This document shows, in pieces, positions 29,141 through 42,407 of a stretch of 64,000 bases of DNA. The notes below the pieces were generated by a model, which was given only the letters and a program-made list of their open reading frames with translations, had not been told where the DNA came from and searched no databases. Both the position numbers and the translations under genes were made by a program. Source of the DNA: Rodentolepis nana (Eukaryota > Platyhelminthes > Cestoda > Cyclophyllidea > Hymenolepididae); the NCBI GenBank assembly GCA_900617975.1, contig UZAE01012088.1, forward strand, positions 1-64,000, in the 5' to 3' direction. Every line of letters begins with the position of its first letter. Position 1 is the first letter of the stretch.

Positions 29141-31981
29141 ATGAAATTTTCCCTTCTGCTCACTGAATTAAAAGGTTTTCTATTTTTTTTCCATTGACGT
29201 CATCTAGTGTTCACACGAGCCATTAACTCCCTTGGTAAACTTGGAGATGATATCTTCTTCGAATGCAGTTCCGATGAGGCAAATTATTTAGTTAATTAAT
29301 TTTCTTTCGATTCAGTTGAGTCTTCGTTGTGTTAATTCAACTCGTTCAGCCTTTGCTGTCGTGTCATTCAGTGGCAAATTTTTTGAGAAGAATTTCAGAC
29401 TCACAGATTCTGATGTGCGTTTCAAACTTAACACAAAGGTTAGAATATTAATTTGTCCATGGATTTTTTTAGACATGTTGCAAAGTTTTCAAACAGACCA
29501 TGGCCTGGGATAAAACCCTGCATCGATGTAAAATACGCCTTGATAATGAGCAGAACAGGCTTGTTGTTCAATTCTTTCAACGATATGGTTGTTATATTTT
29601 TTTATAATGATATTTTTCTATAGGGATCGTGAAAACCTACAACCTTCCAATTATTGAATGTGAAAGCCTCGAAGCCATCTATGATATTGAAAATTCAACT
29701 TGTCAAATTGCTATGTCCTCTAAGTAAGTAAGCGCTTGAATATATCTACATGTATTCACATTCTTTAGGGTAGCTGGTGAGATCATGCAAAATTTTAGAC
29801 AAAATCAAACAGAAGTTACCATCAGTATGCAAATTGGTGAATGTATATTTCGAAATTACGTTGAGCAATCTGGTAAATTTCCTTTCTGATTTAGTCAGAT
29901 TGATTTTGACGACTTTATAAAATAAGTTGAAATTACTTTCTTCGAATTTCAGACGTCGCTTCCGTCAATACACATATCCCTGTACCTATTACTGAGTTTG
30001 AAGCTTATCGACTCACTGAGGAATACGATATCACTTTTTGCCAAAAGGATTTTCGCGTAAGCCCGTTAGTTTGTCTAATATTGGTGCTCTCTCATATCGG
30101 TAGAGTATCATGGTCGATCTTAGAGGAACGAGAAAGAGTTGGAGTGAGATCGGAGTAAGAAGATGCATTGGGGCGTCAATAGAAGTAAATAAGCATGAAA
30201 AGCGAACGATTAGAGACAGAATTGTGGTGAAAAGGTCAACTTGCCTTTTTTTGTTCATATTATAAGTAACCTATAGAGTTCATCATCTGACAATCGAACT
30301 AGCGCAGTCATACGTCAGGGTGTGCGTTCAATTTAATGCTTTGATCCTACTCTTAATAGCTGTTACCTAAAAATGTGTGGTGGGTTGGATTCTACAAAAT
30401 CCTGCAAAGGCGCGAGTTAGGTAGAGAAAATTAGTCAATTTTAGGGATTTACAGTGGGATAATACTTTTTCCCACGAAAATTTTAACGTAGTTTGATATT
30501 AAAGCAGGGATGAACCGGTTAATTTCATGGAACTGGTAGAATGGAATAAGTAGAAAGTGACTTTTCGTGTCATTTATAGAGACCTTAATCAACTTAATGA
30601 ATTGTTTTTGCATTACTTCTAATTTTGTTTGTTTTTATTGTTTTTAAGGCCGCTATCTTATTTGGTGAATCCGTGAATGCTCTATTGGTACTAAATTGTA
30701 GTCAACCTGGAAACCCTATGATACTAACTTTTACAGATGAAAAAAATTACAAAGCGAATTTTGTACTTTCCACGCTACCACTCCCTTACGTTCCAAAACG
30801 AGTTCCACTGAATTCAACAATGCGACCGACCGGATCTGCGTTACCGATCTCGTCTGTTTCTTTCCTGTATGTCCACTAATTGTTTCCTCTTTTATTTATT
30901 TTACTTACCAACTCAGTCAGTCTTTAAACGGAGAGTTACTTAGCTTTGGTTGTATTTGGAGCCCTCTTGTCACTCAAAACTTCATTTCTCATTTTTTGAA
31001 GGAGCTTTAATTTCAACGCAACCGGGTGAAAATTTCATGTAATATCAAATTCAAATTCTCCTTTAGATTTATAAAATCGTTTGTTGAAAAGTGCTAGCGA
31101 ATTATTTTCACATATTTTTAGTAGGTTTGTAAACGGGTCCATGTTTAATAGTTTCCTTTTTTCATGGCTGATGCTATCTACTTTGTATCCCAGTGTCTTT
31201 AGATTTCAAGTAGCTTGAAGAATGCTTTAATTCAACTCCGCACTAATTTGTATTGTAGTGGAATTAGTAACCTGAATGAAAGCCACCGTTCAGCAAATGG
31301 AACGACTGGACTGGATACAATGACAGCCCCAACTCAAATTCTTCCTCCATCCAGTCCTAATCTTTCGAGTACTATGATAACAGTAAGTAATTGTCAGATA
31401 TTCATTCGACTATTCTTCCGATTTTATCTGCTTAATTTCTATTTCCTTTTAGGCTAACACTCCAGTTCCAGTGCGCGAATTCGAGGAGGCCAAACCCCCT
31501 GCTAAGAAGGTGTGTAGTCTTTCTGCAAAATTTATGTGCACAAAGTTGCTTGAAACTTGCTATAATTTTCGGTTGTCCAATTACTCTGAAAGTTAGATAA
31601 ATTTTTCTACTTGTATTTTTTAAGTAGTGTATAATTTATGCGTACTTTCTGCTTCAGGCTCGTTCGGTACTCTTCGCTTCATTCATGGGGGGAGAATCTA
31701 CAGTGGACTCATTCTTTCATAATCCTCCACCACCCCAGAAACCTGAACGATTATATAAAGACGCTTTTGAAAATTCGGATCATGATGATTCAACTATGGT
31801 CGATGTGCTGTCTACTCATGAAGGGGCTGCAGGTTCTGCCCGTGTGACAGCTCGTCTGGCTTCTGACGTCAGAACTGCAGCTGTTTCTGGTTGGAATATT
31901 GCAGAGAATTTGCGGGCTACTGCAACTACCCGGATGACTGGGGCTACACTACTGGTCCCTGATTCTGATGACGAATCTTGA
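29141..31981 (+). CDS. RAD9: RAD9 checkpoint clamp subunit (9-1-1 complex), 11 exons
   Basis: RAD9 forms the ring-shaped 9-1-1 clamp with RAD1 and HUS1. The clamp is loaded at damaged DNA and activates ATR through TopBP1. Exons: 29141-29174, 29208-29278, 29316-29438, 29473-29587, 29624-29723, 29769-29872, 29953-30056, 30649-30866, 31211-31382, 31453-31509, 31658-31981. All phases agree, giving 1422 nt and 473 aa (human about 391). The PCNA-like part covers residues 1 to about 285. Family matches include VFTRAINSLGKLGDD (residues 12-26), LSLRCVNSTRSAFAV (36-50), RLVVQFF and YDITFCQKDF. The tail ends PDSDDES, matching the acidic CK2 site of vertebrate RAD9. Start at 29141 gives MKFSLLLTELK, which fits the family N terminus. 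The second intron is GC-AG. Exon 1, the GC-AG junction and the exon 8/9 junction are the least certain parts; the gene identity is firm. Confidence 0.93.
29279..29315 (+). other. 37-nt GC-AG micro-intron of RAD9
   Basis: Exon 2 ends in GATGAG and the intron begins GCAAAT and ends TTCAG. No GT donor restores the frame here, and the conserved protein on both sides is collinear with RAD9, so a GC-AG intron is the simplest reading. The neighbouring introns of 33, 34, 36 and 45 nt are all GT-AG. Confidence 0.75.
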
Positions 31982-32527
31982 TGGCTTTTTATATATTTTG
32001 GGTTCATAAAGTTTCTTTTAACTATGTATTGTAAGTGGCCTATTTTTGTAAAATATATTTGCCCTAAAATGAATACAATCTCTTTTATCATACATTGGCT
32101 AAATTGAGACATTACTTACTTCGTTTTTTATTCAAAGAAAGGTTGATATCTACCCTGCTTTAGCACGCATGCTGTTGCTTCACTCATGCAACCAACTTGT
32201 TCATAAATTGTGTCTCTCCGGATCCGCATTGTTCATAACCCTACCGAAACTAATGCACGGTCAATTCTATCTCGAAGTGGGCTGATGATACTAGATGCCA
32301 CCAAATAAGTGAAAATTCTCGACAATTTTCCTTCGAACCATTTACTGCATCAAAAATGAAAAAAAAAGTGAAAATAGAATAATACAAGAAATCAAAGAAA
32401 GCAAACATAAGAATTGTGTTTTGGTTAATCATATTTTCGGGAGGAGGGAAAAAGTAATCATCACCACAATTTGGAAATGCGTACTTTTTAGCCGGTAAAT
32501 CATGAGAATATAACCAGTACCCCTTCA
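31982..32527. other. convergent 3' region between RAD9 and innexin
   Basis: The stop codons of the two converging genes are 546 bp apart, so their 3' UTRs may overlap. On the minus strand AATAAA lies at 32127-32132, about 400 nt past the innexin stop, and is a possible poly(A) signal. No clear AATAAA follows RAD9 on the plus strand. Confidence 0.5.
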
Positions 32528-33974
32528 TCACACAAATCCAACTTCAATTTTACGGATCTTGTCAAGAGGCGCCGTAGGCATTTCTATTGATGTGGGTGTT
32601 GTGGGGGAAGAAATCAATTCCTCTTGCTCCTTGCGTTCCCGATAGTTCTTCCATATTACACCCACCACATCTGCAGCCAGAATATCACCAACGTTAAGAG
32701 CAATCATCCTTATCAGGAAAACGCCATCTTGTTGCAAATGAAAATCTACGAAATGTTGAAGTTGGCTTAACTTTCCACGAGGTTCCATGCGTCGCTTTGC
32801 CTCGTCTTCAACTCTGCATACTCGAAGGAATCTTGCTATGTAACGGTATCTACGAAAAGGACTGAGCATTCTCATTAACCAGAAGGTTAAACTTGTAGCT
32901 GTTACTATTATGAGAAATACTATCCAGAACCATAGGAAAATGTAAATCTTCTCATTGAGCATATTGATTGGTAGAGCACATTGAGCTGTGTAGGCGTTCT
33001 CCCCACCAACCAACCGGATACTGGGTACCCGACAATAGGATACACGTGGGAATAAAAGGGTCTGTGGCCACTCCTGGCCTGAGCGTATGTATTGGGCTAT
33101 TGCCCATCCGAAGGAGTAGCCCCTTTCACTTTTTTCTAAAATTGAAATTATACATAATTGTTTTAGCAAACATTTGTTAAATCGCTTTTCGGTGAAGGTG
33201 GAGGTGGGAGGGGTTGGGGTTCTGCCAAGTGCATTGTAAAAGACATAGCCTGCTGATGGTTCTAAGGGCTGAGTTAGTCACACATTGACAATGAAAATCA
33301 TGTTTCGGAATCAAAAAAGCAATTCCAAAGACTGGCAAAGGTTTCCATTAAATGTATTAGGTCCAACAATAAGAAAGCTAGTATTTTACAACCAGTTGTT
33401 TCAGTTCGATTCGAATCCAGACACGGTGGAAACAGCCCAAAGTTGTTTTTCCTAATAGACTAATGTTTCATCTTTATTAATGAGCAATGAATTTCATTTA
33501 TTATTTGGGAGCAAAGAGTTGAAACCCCAAACCAGGCAGAAAAAAAATAGATAGACATTGTCTGTTGAGTTCCTGCCTCGATGCTGGAATACCTGAAAAA
33601 TAACAGAGAATTTGTCCTTCTTACAACAAATCGTTACCAGTACTGGAAGGGAGAGGCGAGGAATGGTACGTTCATGACAAATTAAGTGCAAAAAGTAGTC
33701 AAACAGTCATTCCATTTCCCCGGACAAGCTAGGATTGAGCCTTCGGAAACTGCCTCTAAGGTATAGGTGAAGTTATTCATTGTGAAATATTAAAAATGAG
33801 TGGAAGAGACATATTCGAAGTGTTGTGTTGAAAAAACAACTGATAAGACTAAGCTGGATATGAAAATACAGGTCTCCATCATGAAAATGCTCAGCCGGAC
33901 CCAAAGGGAAGAATGATCACACAGACGATTTAGGAACTAATATTTTGGTGTGTTGGGGAGGGGGGGGGCTACTA

Positions 33975-34010
<36 letters not shown>

Positions 34011-37000
34011 GAAGCTTAATCCAACCCCGCAGTTGGTGTCCAATTCATCCATCATCCTTATCCTGGTACTTAGTCAAGCCAGCATCTATTAACAATTCAG
34101 TGGTGGGTTGACATTCGAACATTACTCGCATGAAGATTCAATTCTTAAAATAGTCTTCGTAAAATGGTTCGTATGATTTGGAGGATCATAAACTCAACTC
34201 CAGACTAAATTAATGTACCAGAAAGCTTCAGCTATAGAAGGTAATATTAAATAATTGAATATTTTATGTGAACATTGGCTTTAACTGATTTTTATTGGTG
34301 TGTTTGATATCAATTTTTAACATTCATCAATTATTCTAAATAAAATACATTCATAAATTACAAATATTAAATGGCTCATGCAAAGATCTAATTTAATTTC
34401 CAAAATAAACTTTGAGGAAACAAAGCAAAATTTAGAGCAAATCGAAAGAATAGCTCTCTTTAATTTCCAATCTCAAATAAAAATAATTTTAATTAATGAA
34501 ATAAATCAATGGCGCTATCAGAAATTTGAAAGAATTGTGCTGGTAAATAAGCCTATTTTATAAAACGTGATTGATTAGATAAACATTGAAGGGCAAATAA
34601 AGCATTAGCATAATTCTGTGTTTCGGGTTTTAACACCATTCCGTCAAGATTAAACAACCCTTAAATATGTTCTGGCAGCAAGCTATTATTAAATATTGCA
34701 ATAATAATATGATCATTATAGGGTGCCCCAAAGTTTAACTTCTCTCCTCGGATTTTCCAAGTTTCCTCTAATTAATGTTCTCTTCCAAAGCTGGGATAAA
34801 TAAATGAACAATTCAACTTCCTCAAGGAATTCAAATAGGTAACCAGTGTATTTTATTTTTAATAACTGAAGGTGTGGCCATAACTTGCGATTTCTAATAA
34901 TAATGAAAGTAACCTTCTCCCTTAATCCATAGAAATAAATCGATGTGAAGGTATGTAGAGTCACCTTCAGTGAACTCTAGTGCATCCTTCTTTGGTAAAG
35001 ATATCTATATTAGTATTACCTATACTCTTTGGGTAAGGGAAAGTAAAACAAACTGAAATAAGAGGACGATGGGTCTGGTTAAAAAAATGCTAAAAGCTGA
35101 CAGGGAGTCTATAAAAAAAGCCCAGAACAGGAGTCTATGTTTTCCCGCTAATGTTTCCAATTCGTTTTATCAGTATTTACCGCGGTTGATAGCGCAATGA
35201 TAATTTGGGTCAAAACTGTCGCCACACTGTTAGTGCTTTAATTTATAAATCTCTACGAAAATAACAAGACTTTCATTCTTTCACATAACTTTCCTTCGGT
35301 CTATATTGTGCCTTTCGGTGACTGTGCTTCTGCCTTTTCTCTCTCTCTCTTTCCGGGTCTAAGTCAACGGTAACCTTGTGATACCTAGCACCCACGTGAA
35401 TCATAGCCACACAAATGTGCCCTCTTAGCGCTGCAGCACTGCGGAAGAGTCATCCTGTACGAACGAGCTCACAAGGTTACACATTGATAGTTGAGCTTCG
35501 AATCGCTAAGCCATGACATTCTGGAAGTTGAATCTGTTCACGTTAATGAATCCGAAGGGAATTCGATTTTTTTGTTACATCAAATACATTCTCTATTTCT
35601 AATTACTTTGATTTACCTGAACCTCTTTAAGAATTGCACACCCCGTGCTTGAAAGCTTTCTAAATGCAATTATTTTTTTCCAGTTTTTACAATTTCGCCC
35701 AGGAAAGTAATAAAAAAGCGGGATAATTGACTTCAATTGCACGAAAGTCATAAACGTATTTCTGGTGAGAAATTTTTTTAAATGCAGATGATGTTAACTA
35801 AAAACCATGTGAACAATAAAATTCCGATAAAGTAAATGGATATTTTGATTATGCATTAAGTGAAAGATAATAAAACCGTAGAGAAGAAGGGTGTGTCTGC
35901 AAATTATTCTAAATTATAATCAGCAAATATTTTAATGTAGATAGAAACCTAGAAAAAGTGGACGTTGAAGAGAATGTTTGGAAGCATCATTTATGTACTT
36001 AAGTGAATAGAGACTATTTTTTAGGTTTAGTTTGACTAAATGAAAATGCGGTTATCAAAAAAAGGTCTTACAGGATAATTTGAACATAAGTAATCATAAC
36101 TAATAACAAATATTTGAAAGTACGAAAATTTGGAAGCCCAGTTTATTGTTACATTCAATATAGATTCTTGAGAGCAAGCAAGTGCATTGGAAGTTTGTTT
36201 GTTGTAATAAGACAGCATATTTTGACAGAACACACTCCATATATCAGTAAACAGAATCTTTCAAAGCTTAATTATTTGGTGCGATAACTTATGAAGTCAC
36301 CTCATTTTGAAGCCCCATTCCATTTATGGTTATCTGTTTTCGCCAACTTACGAATCGTGAGAGCATAAGTATAATTCAGGGGAAATTCATTGAATATTAT
36401 CAACTGCCAAAGGTGATTCATGCGGTTATCATGCAGAGCCTTACCCTTTTTCCAAATTTTAAGTTTTTATAAACGCTTTATATTCTAAACTGCGTTTCAG
36501 CATCTTCAAGTAATTTTGACAACCTCTATATAAATATTGTGAGGTATATACCCCTTCGATTCAATTTTCTACACCACATTGACTAATTTTGACACTTCAG
36601 TTGCTTCCACATTTCTCCTCGTTTGTCTTTTCAACAACCCCTTTCAACAACTTCCCACAGCCAGGTCCTCTAAGTTTGTTTCAATTCACTCAGTTCCTAT
36701 CTCTAATATTTTACTTAACTCGTATATAGGCTTCCCTCTATAGCAAAAAGTACATATCACACTTTAATTCAACTCTCTACTTTTGCAGTTCAACATCCAG
36801 AATTCCATGGTTTACCCTGCTACCACTTCTCACTCCTTTTGGTTTATAGGTGACTGAGCGAGAATTCGATTTCCAATCGTTAATTCAAAAAGACAAAAAC
36901 TTAAATATTATCACAAAGCACATCTTTTTTATTAACTAATTGTGAAAAGGTATTCATAGAAGCACTATATAGCGATCCTTTTCTCCAGTGCCTCTTCATC

Positions 37001-40000
37001 GTAAGGTGATACTACTAATTGCGATTGAGAGGTGATTGACGAGAAACTCCCGTTAATATTTAATTTGATATTTTCGCTTATCGAGAGACAACAATCTCTA
37101 AGCTGATTTAAAATGCTATTGGTATATTGGTTGATCTCACGCAAAATATTGATTGACCCAGTCGCGAGCATATTTTCCAGCTGAATACAAGCTTTGAACG
37201 AAACTAATGTTTAGGTGAGCTCTTAAATAAATTATCGTATTGATTATATAAAGAATACAAGACACCGTAATCGAAAGATTAGACTAAGGTAAGCTCTAAT
37301 TTTTTGCTGCTGTCCGTACAAGACGGAGATGATTAAGCGAGTCTTGGTTGTCTTTATTCTCACGAACATATCAATCACAAGACGGCATGAAGGTAATTTC
37401 AGTGATAGAAGATACTATCATTTAAAAAGTCGACAAAATATTAACAGCCATGGAAGCAATGGGACTAAAACTGACTGAAAGTGGAATAGCTATACATGTC
37501 GCTTAAGCATAATGTATAAAAATATAGTATATAATGTATAGTAATATAGGGAATAAAGGGATTACCTTAACAAAATCGATGTATTTCGCCAAGATTTTAG
37601 AGAAAATTAATCGAGTCAAACACTCATAATCAACTTGTCAGCCTGAAGTAAATAAAATCAACCGCAGTATCTGTTAAGATAAGCATATTTCAAGAAAAGT
37701 TAACAGTTCGTTAATCCTCTCTGAGAACTCGAATTCTCTGATAAAGTCGAGGGAGGGGGAATCAGCTAGAACATTAGAAGGTAATAGAGTTAACTCTATT
37801 TTCAATTATAATTGCCCATCTAAAATAAAAAGATCTCAATTGAGGAGGGTATTTTTTGTGTCAAGGTTTTTTTAGAGATCAGGAATTTTCACAATATTAT
37901 AGATACGTGAAGTCTTATTTTGCCATATGTAGTAAAGCAGATCTTTTTGGATAGAAATGATTGAGAAATTTAAATTATAGACTTCCTAATTTAATTATAA
38001 ATAAGTATGCATTTCACAAGTACTGATAAGGAAATTATGACAACTTTGCAAATCAAAAGGTACAATCACTTTCGAAGGAAAAATTAAACTATAATAAAAC
38101 AATGATCACGAAGAAAGAAATGCTTAGATGATTTTCGCAAACACAGTTCTCGTATCTCTTAAATAAATACATAAATATAAGTAGCAATTTTAAAAGAAAA
38201 GGTGCATTTATACCAAAAATGCCAATGATAAATAAAAGAAAATGAAAAGTTAGAAGTTATAAATTTTAAATCCGAACCACATTTAACGTCAATTGCAATC
38301 ACAATAACACAAGTTGCATTTGTTATATCCATTCTTACCTAATACCATTGGGTGTAAACGCGATTTCCCTGCTATGATTCAAAGTTGCATACAAATATCA
38401 ATTAAATTTACAGTTAATTCAATATTCATTAATAATATCTGAAGTATTTCCGCAACCTTATTAAACTACTTACCAAAAGTATACTTTGGTTTTCCCTCTA
38501 TGATGGACTCGATTGTTGCGGGCTTGAGGTAGTGTCCAGTGAAACCAAGGAACACTTGAATAAGATATAACTGCACAGCTGCATTCACAATAGTGACCAC
38601 TTTCAGTGCCAAGTACGACCAAATAAGGCGAGTACCCAACCGCTTGCTCATAACGCAAATGCCAAATCTGTCGTACATTTTATTAATGATTCTCGCTTGT
38701 TTACCCTAAAATGAACAACGTGCAGAAGAAATTGTGCATATAGTCAAATGCCCCTCCCCATTCATGCAAATCACAGTAAAACAAAGCATACAAAAGTCGT
38801 TTGAGGCAAAAGTGCTTACCCCTTTTAGCATAATATTCATTGAGAATATTGGTAATTTAAATATGTAAACTAAAGCTCATACTTATCCTCTGTTGTCATA
38901 TGGATCATCTTGTCCTTAAAATCATCACTACTGAGGGTATTGACAATATTCGTTTAAGAATTTACTGGAATTTCACGTTGCAAATAGAGAATTGAGCAAA
39001 TAGTGTAGAGCGTGAACTCGAGCTCACAAAAAACATATGTTAGGAAATTGAAGTTTGCGCCCATCTATTTTTATCCATACAATTCTGCGCACTTATTTTT
39101 CCAATAGTTAATTTATTGCAATACGTATATTTATATTGTAAATTGAACTTGGTTGTAATGCGTCGTACCTTTGTCGCTTATATTTGCCTCAAGGTCAGTT
39201 AAAGCTAGTAGATTTACTAGTACAGCACCCTTTTGAACTATTAGGAATAAACAATTCGTCGTGTCTCATCCCAAAGTACAAGCTCTTGTACTTCAGTGCA
39301 CTCGAATTTCGTTAAGTTGGTTTTCGTTTTTTGCTAAATACTAACGAGCGGATGTGCGTTGAACTAAAGCATATCTTGTCTAAACTTTCTGATTTATCTG
39401 ACTCATTATTTCTGTCTTTGTAACGATTACTTTTGCCTCATGCAGTATTGCAACCGCAAACAGCATTCTGGACAAAAGTTTTCCAAATATTAGACGTAAA
39501 ATTTTAAGAGAACTAAGGTTTTGGTCTTCAAGAACGCGCTGTAAGTACAGTGCGTGACGTACGATTTTAATAATTAAAATATTATTTATAGATAATACAT
39601 AAATTTGACCGCATTTAGGAAGTAGGAGGGGCGGATTGCCTATATGTAGCCAATGAAAACCTCTATTCTTTGGCCATATTTATAAGACCCTTTAAATTTG
39701 TTAATAGCTTCATTAACAAGTTGCGAAACAATAGGGGGTTTAATGGTCATTTTTGCACAACGATTTTTCATATCTATAACAATGCATGCAATCATAAGTA
39801 GAAAGGTCATTTTAAATGAGATTTTATCTTATCTATATAACATTCACCATAGTTATATTAATAGAAATTACTTTTCCTTGTGAATAGATGCATCTCGTTT
39901 ATGAACTCGGTAAATAAGGTAGAAATAAGTCTTACAAAATTAAATGTGCTCGAAAACATAGAGTTTCTCATATTTTTAATAATTAAATTTATATTTTTCT

Positions 40001-41376
40001 TTAAATCATGCTTATATACGTGCAAACTAACAATCAGGCAGAAGTTAATTTGTTTAAAAGAAAATTTCCCAAAGTTTAATTCTCAGACTTACTCGCCGTG
40101 GACATTTGTGATTATCTAGCATATCTTCAAGGAATTCAGCGACACGTTCAACCTCCTTTTTCCGATCGCTTCGAGATCCAGAAGTGGCCTTTTTGGCAGC
40201 TTGAAGTAGGGTAAAGACATCACCACTGGCACGCCAATTGCATATTATCTGCCAGAGTACATTGGGCAAGTAGAAGAATATGCATTGAAGTCCCAGCATG
40301 AAAGGCACCCACTGATAGTAGGCTAAGAAACACAAGCACGTTAGATAGCGGGGTGTGTGTGATGCAGTGAAACTTAACCTACTTTGGGAGTGAACAATCT
40401 TTTGTAAACATTTTGTTAGTTCGCATGTGGACACGACACACTCAGAATGGGTTCCTTTTTAAACATATGCGGACTTAGATGGCACAAGTAGTGTCAAATT
40501 TCGAATTAAAAGACGACACTTTGTCTTACCAATAATTAAGGCATTATTACTATTACTAATCAGCGAAGTGAAGAGAAATATGCATTTCTGTAATAACGGA
40601 ACATTTAAGTCCTTAATAAGTTAAAGTAAAATCTACAGTGAGCTTGCCAAATAATTTATAACTTTTTAAAACGCATAAAATGAAGTTAATATTTAAATGG
40701 AATCGATTATCTTTATTGCTTTAAAGTAGAACTTATAAAAATACTGTCATCATATCAACGCTATTTAATTATTAGCGGTAGTGAAATAATAGTGAACTAG
40801 ACATACTTGGTTTAAGTGTATTTCAAAAGTAGAATCTAGATTAATACTTTCTCAATATGATATGAAGGGTATTTATTAATAATGTTTAGTGATGGGGACG
40901 CAGTTGTCAACGTGAATGTAGGTCAACTTAGAGGTCACAATATTGATGTCCTTCAGAATTTATCCAAGGCTCTGGGTGGTCAACCAACTAATCCATTCTG
41001 ACTAATACGATGGTTGGGAAGGGTTTAATTATGAAGAAAAAAGCTGTCAAGGTATATGCTTACTAATTCTTCGATATTTGTCATAAAGATTCCATTCTTC
41101 CGCTGTAGTAGGCATCTCCTCGTCAGGACGAAGAGGTATTGTTCCATGTACCCAACAATAATCTGTGACGTAATTTTTGAATTCGCTTCCTGATGGTGAA
41201 ACTGGAATGTAGCAGGAAATTGAATTGAAGATATATTGTTTCATCGAGATGAGAATAGTGCAGAAGAGTAGAAGAACCACAGTAAAGAGATTCAACCGAT
41301 CAGAGAAGTCATCCACGGATAGATCACTTCCTAGTTGGATAGATCGAAAGAGATCTATAAATTCCTTTCCCACCAT
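32528..41376 (-). CDS. innexin gap-junction subunit, 4 exons
   Basis: Innexins build gap junctions and hemichannels in the plasma membrane of invertebrates. Coding exons in order are 41064-41376, 40093-40322, 38474-38705 and 32528-33135, with matching phases and GT-AG junctions: 1383 nt, 460 aa. The start MVGKEFIDLF is typical of the family. TM1 is about residues 28-47, TM2 112-132, TM3 209-230 and TM4 322-344. The signature YYQWVPF is at 106-112, rebuilt across the first splice site. The first extracellular loop has Cys55 and Cys74 and the second has Cys293 and Cys311, the two-plus-two cysteines expected. FPRVSYC precedes the third cysteine. The basic cytoplasmic tail from about 345 is 115 residues long. 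Introns are about 0.7, 1.4 and 5.3 kb. Flatworms have many innexins; which paralogue this is cannot be told here. Confidence 0.95.
33397..33540 (+). repeat. second dispersed repeat (family B), copy in innexin intron 3
   Basis: Shares blocks with 50443-50555: an opening TTTCAGTT, then CAC-GGTG-A, and later GAATTTCATTTATTATTT followed by GAGCAAA and AACCCC. It lies within the last innexin intron. The segment GTTCGATTCGAATCC at 33406-33418 and nearby resembles a tRNA-type B box, so a tRNA-derived retroposon is possible, but no A box is clear. Confidence 0.45.
33960..34006. repeat. G run and (AT)n microsatellite
   Basis: A G9 run at 33960-33968 is closely followed by an AT dinucleotide run at 33978-34006, inside innexin intron 3. 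Confidence 0.85.
36965..37206 (-). CDS. possible coding exon inside innexin intron 3, unassigned
   Basis: On the minus strand an open frame follows a plausible acceptor (CATTAG at about 37207) and runs 79-80 codons to a stop at 36965. The translation is balanced in composition and helical in look (for example LENMLATGSINILREINQY and DEEALEKRIAI at its end), unlike most AT-driven frames here. I do not recognise the family, and no upstream exon with a matching phase was found. It could be the last exon of a gene nested in the intron on the same strand, an unused innexin alternative 3' exon, or chance. Confidence 0.25.
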
Positions 41377-42220
41377 GTTGGCTTTAAAGGAGGAGAGAGA
41401 TATGAATACGCAGGTTTGCTGTGTTGATGCAGATAAAGAACTGAGATAGAGAAAGGACGATTGAAAGAGAGAGAGAGAGAGTGAATTTGTTTCAGGTCAA
41501 AGTACCAATGTAAGGTGACTTGTACAGCGTGTTCCGTTCTCTCTCTCGGAGTGTTGGCTTTTGGTCCTTTTGGGACTTCTTGTGTGCACACAATGCGTGA
41601 CTCGTTGCACTCACGCACGCACTCACTCAGTTTGTAACCATAGCACACAAGCACACACTCTCACTTCAAGTCCAGATTTTGTATGTGCAAGAAAGGTGAG
41701 CTGAGGTTAAGTGAGGTGAGAGGGCACCAATGAGTGTCTTCTCTCTCTCTCTGCTTTCATGGCCTGTTTGCACACGGTGAAACGCATCAAATGGGAGTAT
41801 TATTGCCTCGTTCTCGGCCAATTTTCACACATCGCACTTTTAATGTAGTTTTTTTCTTTACATCTTCTTTAAAGTTACTTAAAATGATCATTATCGAATC
41901 TAGATTTAATCACAGAAATGGAGCAATATGATAGATTAACTTAGATTGAAGATAACGCTGTTATGCTCACAGAATTCTGAAACCAGTGGTTCCATTGATA
42001 AAACATTGACCTACTTTTATCCCCTCAATTTGCCGAATTGCTTTCTACATAAGACACCTAGACATTTTGAATACAAACCTCCAGAATGAGCAGGAAAGGA
42101 TAAATTTTGAATTAAAACCTTTAAATCGCCCTAACTTTCATTCCATAGGATAATTCCTTTGAGGCAAAATTAAGCCTAACATCTACCATGTTTTGGAATA
42201 TGAATGATAGTAAAATTTAA
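41377..42220. promoter_or_regulatory. 5' flank of innexin with GA/CT-rich tracts
   Basis: No gene. Upstream of the innexin start, a GA run at about 41466-41481 and CT runs at about 41537-41547 and 41739-41751 stand out. The region presumably contains the promoter and 5' UTR, but no TATA element or transcription start can be assigned. Confidence 0.4.
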
Positions 42221-42407
42221 AATTCACTGATCTAAGAGACAGACAGACATATAGGTAAAGAAAAGGTATGGTGGGTGTTGTGGAAGTGGTGGACTATGAC
42301 ATATAGTCGGGTCATGGTAATTTGATGTCAGCTGCCGATTTATAGACTTTTTTGCGTATGGGTACACGTTGCCCAGAATGCATCGCGTGGAGGTAAGTCT
42401 ATCAGCC
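42221..42407 (-). mobile_element. ribozyme-headed SINE-like retroposon, copy 5 (3' part missing)
   Basis: Minus-strand copy that keeps the 5' two-thirds, from the ribozyme head at about 42407 down to the TCTGTCTGTCTCTT region at about 42230, and has lost the 3' end and tail. The head is decayed: the P1 strands no longer match, although the TGGGCAAC segment and the joining-strand C remain. No target-site duplication. It is an old fragment. Confidence 0.8.
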
